Assembly (NCBI GenBank): GCA_004151065.3 | Contig: NWUY0300051140.1 | Span: 1-21,125, forward strand | Direction: 5' to 3' | Length of the DNA: 21,125 nucleotides | Source of the DNA: Larix sibirica | Lineage: Eukaryota > Streptophyta > Pinopsida > Pinales > Pinaceae | In this document: in pieces, positions 19,636 to 21,125 of the stretch | Layout: the number at the start of each line of letters is the position of its first letter | How positions within the stretch are numbered: the first letter of the stretch is position 1 | The notes under the pieces: model-generated | The model's input: only the letters and a program-made list of their open reading frames with translations | Databases searched by the model: none | What the model was told of the DNA's origin: nothing | Made by a program: the position numbers and the translations under genes

Positions 19636-21125
19636 ACAATCTTATGCTATGTGTTCATAGCTATGACATTTCTAACATCCAGTGTTTTAGGGAACCATGT
19701 TGACACTATATTTCTTACTTGAGCAATTCTTCCATAAGCTTTGCAATCTACAACTTTATGACCAAACTTATTGCAAGAATAACAATAACCATAAAAAGGA
19801 GTTTTGCACCTGAATAGATGATTCCATCTTGGTGGAATATTCTTCCCGATTATGTCTTGTAAAGAAGGATTTGTATTTTGGGGAATATCCTGATATTTTC
19901 TCATGTTGCTCTCAGATTATTCAACATGACTCTGGCTCTTTTCTTCACTCATCTGATGTAAGGAGTTTGAGACTGTTTCATTAATATAGCCAAGGACAGA
20001 TTTGTTAGATGATGAACTTTGAGAGATTAGTATCTCATCTAGTATTCCAATGCTCTTCTTGAATTTCATAGTTGTGCTCAGTTGAGAGGATATCTTTTTT
20101 AATTATTCTCTTAGAGAGGTAATTTCTCCCTCAAGTCTTCCAAAATTTTCTTCTTTCTCTTGTATCTAAAACTTTTGCTCAGTGATGAAATTTTCTACTT
20201 CATTAATGCTATGTGCCATCTTACTTCTCGAATTTAGATCTTCCTCTTAAGACTTTTGAAATTGTTCTCTTAAAGATAGGTTCTCTTTCCTTAGCTTTGT
20301 GGTTTCTTCTTCAACTTTTTATTTGTTTCAGGGATTTCTCCAATTTCAGCATCTGTGCTTTTGTTTTGAAGATTCTTGTTTTCATTAGTTCTTCCTCAGT
20401 TTTTATGTCATCTTGTGTCATTAGAAACTCTTTATCCTTATTAGTTACATCACTTCCATTATATGATCCATTGTATTCATCATTGGAACTAATTTTACTT
20501 GCATAATGACATTTGATAGCGCAATGATTTACTTTATCACAAAAGAAACACTTACGGAATACCTTCATCATTTTTAGGGTTTGATTCTTCTCCATTTGAC
20601 TCATCAACAACGTGTTCATTTGGTATGTCCTTATTGTCATTTGTTTTCTCAGAGATTACTTCCTCGTTTGGTGGCTCGTCCTTTTCATCATCTTCATATT
20701 GTTGATTAGCATGATTTTTCCTTTTTTATTCATTCAGTGGCTCTTCTAGAAACCCATTATTATTCTTCTTGAGCTTCTTGATTTCATATAGAGCATAATT
20801 TAGTTGTCTTTCAATATCAACCTTTTCTTTGACTTCAGAATCTTTGTTTTCACAAGGATCAACTTCGGGATCTAAGGTTGTGATCAATGCTTCATTTAAT
20901 TCATTACCATAGTTGTTAGATGAGCTATTGGTTTCATAATGTTCTTCATTTTCATATGATTCATCCTTGGCCATGGATAAAACATCTTCTATTTTGTTGT
21001 AATTTTCATTAGATGAGTTGCTTTCACCTTTTACATATGGTTCTTCATTTGTTTTAATTACTTCCTCAACCATGTAGATATTTTGTACATTATGATACGA
21101 ACTGTTACACCAAAACCCTGAGGTG
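19636..21125 (-). pseudogene. Degenerate copia gag (nucleocapsid-like) with zinc knuckles
   Basis: Gag packages element RNA into particles. The frame is open from the right edge to a TAA at 20726-20728. It holds an acidic Ser/Asn/Glu region and a short coil, ERQLNYALYEIKKLKK, at 20765-20815, like the 'SAL-EI-RLR' block of plant copia gags. The same frame continues as an acidic stretch to about 20570 and then shifts. Knuckle 1 (20509-20550) is CFFCDKVNHCAIKC, CX2CX4HX4C without the usual Gly. A Lys/Glu-rich coil follows. At 19986-20042 the block LDEILISQ...NKSVLGY matches the gag motif usually read as IL-QR-DK-GLGY. After a TAA (19917-19919), knuckle 2 (19743-19784) is the canonical CYSCNKFGHKVVDC. 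A third CX2CX4HX4C-spaced motif (19636-19677) lies in another frame with two internal stops. The gag identity is confident, the element family less so. Confidence 0.8.

Larger units (their letters stand above)
19236..21125 (-). mobile_element. Decayed Ty1/copia-type LTR retrotransposon fragment (gag to protease junction)
   Basis: The minus strand reads, in copia order, an acidic and coiled-coil gag part, CCHC knuckles, the gag GLGY-type block, further knuckles and a probable protease junction. The 5' end lies beyond the right edge. Integrase, reverse transcriptase, primer site and LTRs were not identified. Stops and frameshifts make it non-functional. Confidence 0.75.

Noticed and set aside
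19537-19722. Plus-strand ORF, with another at 20213-20506
   Set aside because: Both are antisense to the gag remnant and reflect its composition.

Overview
This is plant nuclear DNA, most likely from a seed plant with a large, repeat-rich genome. A gymnosperm would fit, but that is a guess. The evidence is one intron-containing WRKY transcription factor gene, strong A+T richness, long stretches without coding capacity, decayed plant-type retroelement pieces and many local tandem repeats. I see no prokaryotic features, CRISPR array, rRNA or tRNA.

Layout. Positions 1 to about 8300 hold two diverged head-to-tail copies of a non-coding unit of about 4.15 kb. Each unit ends in three sub-repeats of about 260-307 bp, and a short third copy of the unit start survives at about 8303-8525. 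The only gene I consider intact is at 9208-10651 (+). It is a three-exon WRKY gene whose spliced product is 249 residues, with a CX4CX23HXH zinc finger and a WRKYGRK heptad in place of WRKYGQK. It belongs with the group IIc WRKY50/51-like proteins. Its larger intron, its 3' flank and the DNA just beyond each contain a three-copy tandem repeat (about 40, 230 and 54 bp).

From 11.7 to 15 kb the DNA is A+T-rich with small two-copy duplications. It contains an unrecognised minus-strand ORF (11666-11869) and a broken RNase H domain of plant retroelement type (about 12690-13090, minus strand, three reading frames). From 15.6 to 18.9 kb there are further minisatellites, one of which keeps a 60-bp, 20-codon period inside an ORF. 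From about 19.2 kb to the right edge the minus strand carries a decayed Ty1/copia-type gag with two CCHC zinc knuckles and the remains of a third, followed by a probable protease-junction remnant. Integrase and reverse transcriptase were not recognised.

The WRKY gene is the only feature with a clear cellular role, probably sequence-specific DNA binding in defence or hormone responses. The rest is repeat expansion and retroelement decay around it. I found no convincing new multi-gene system.
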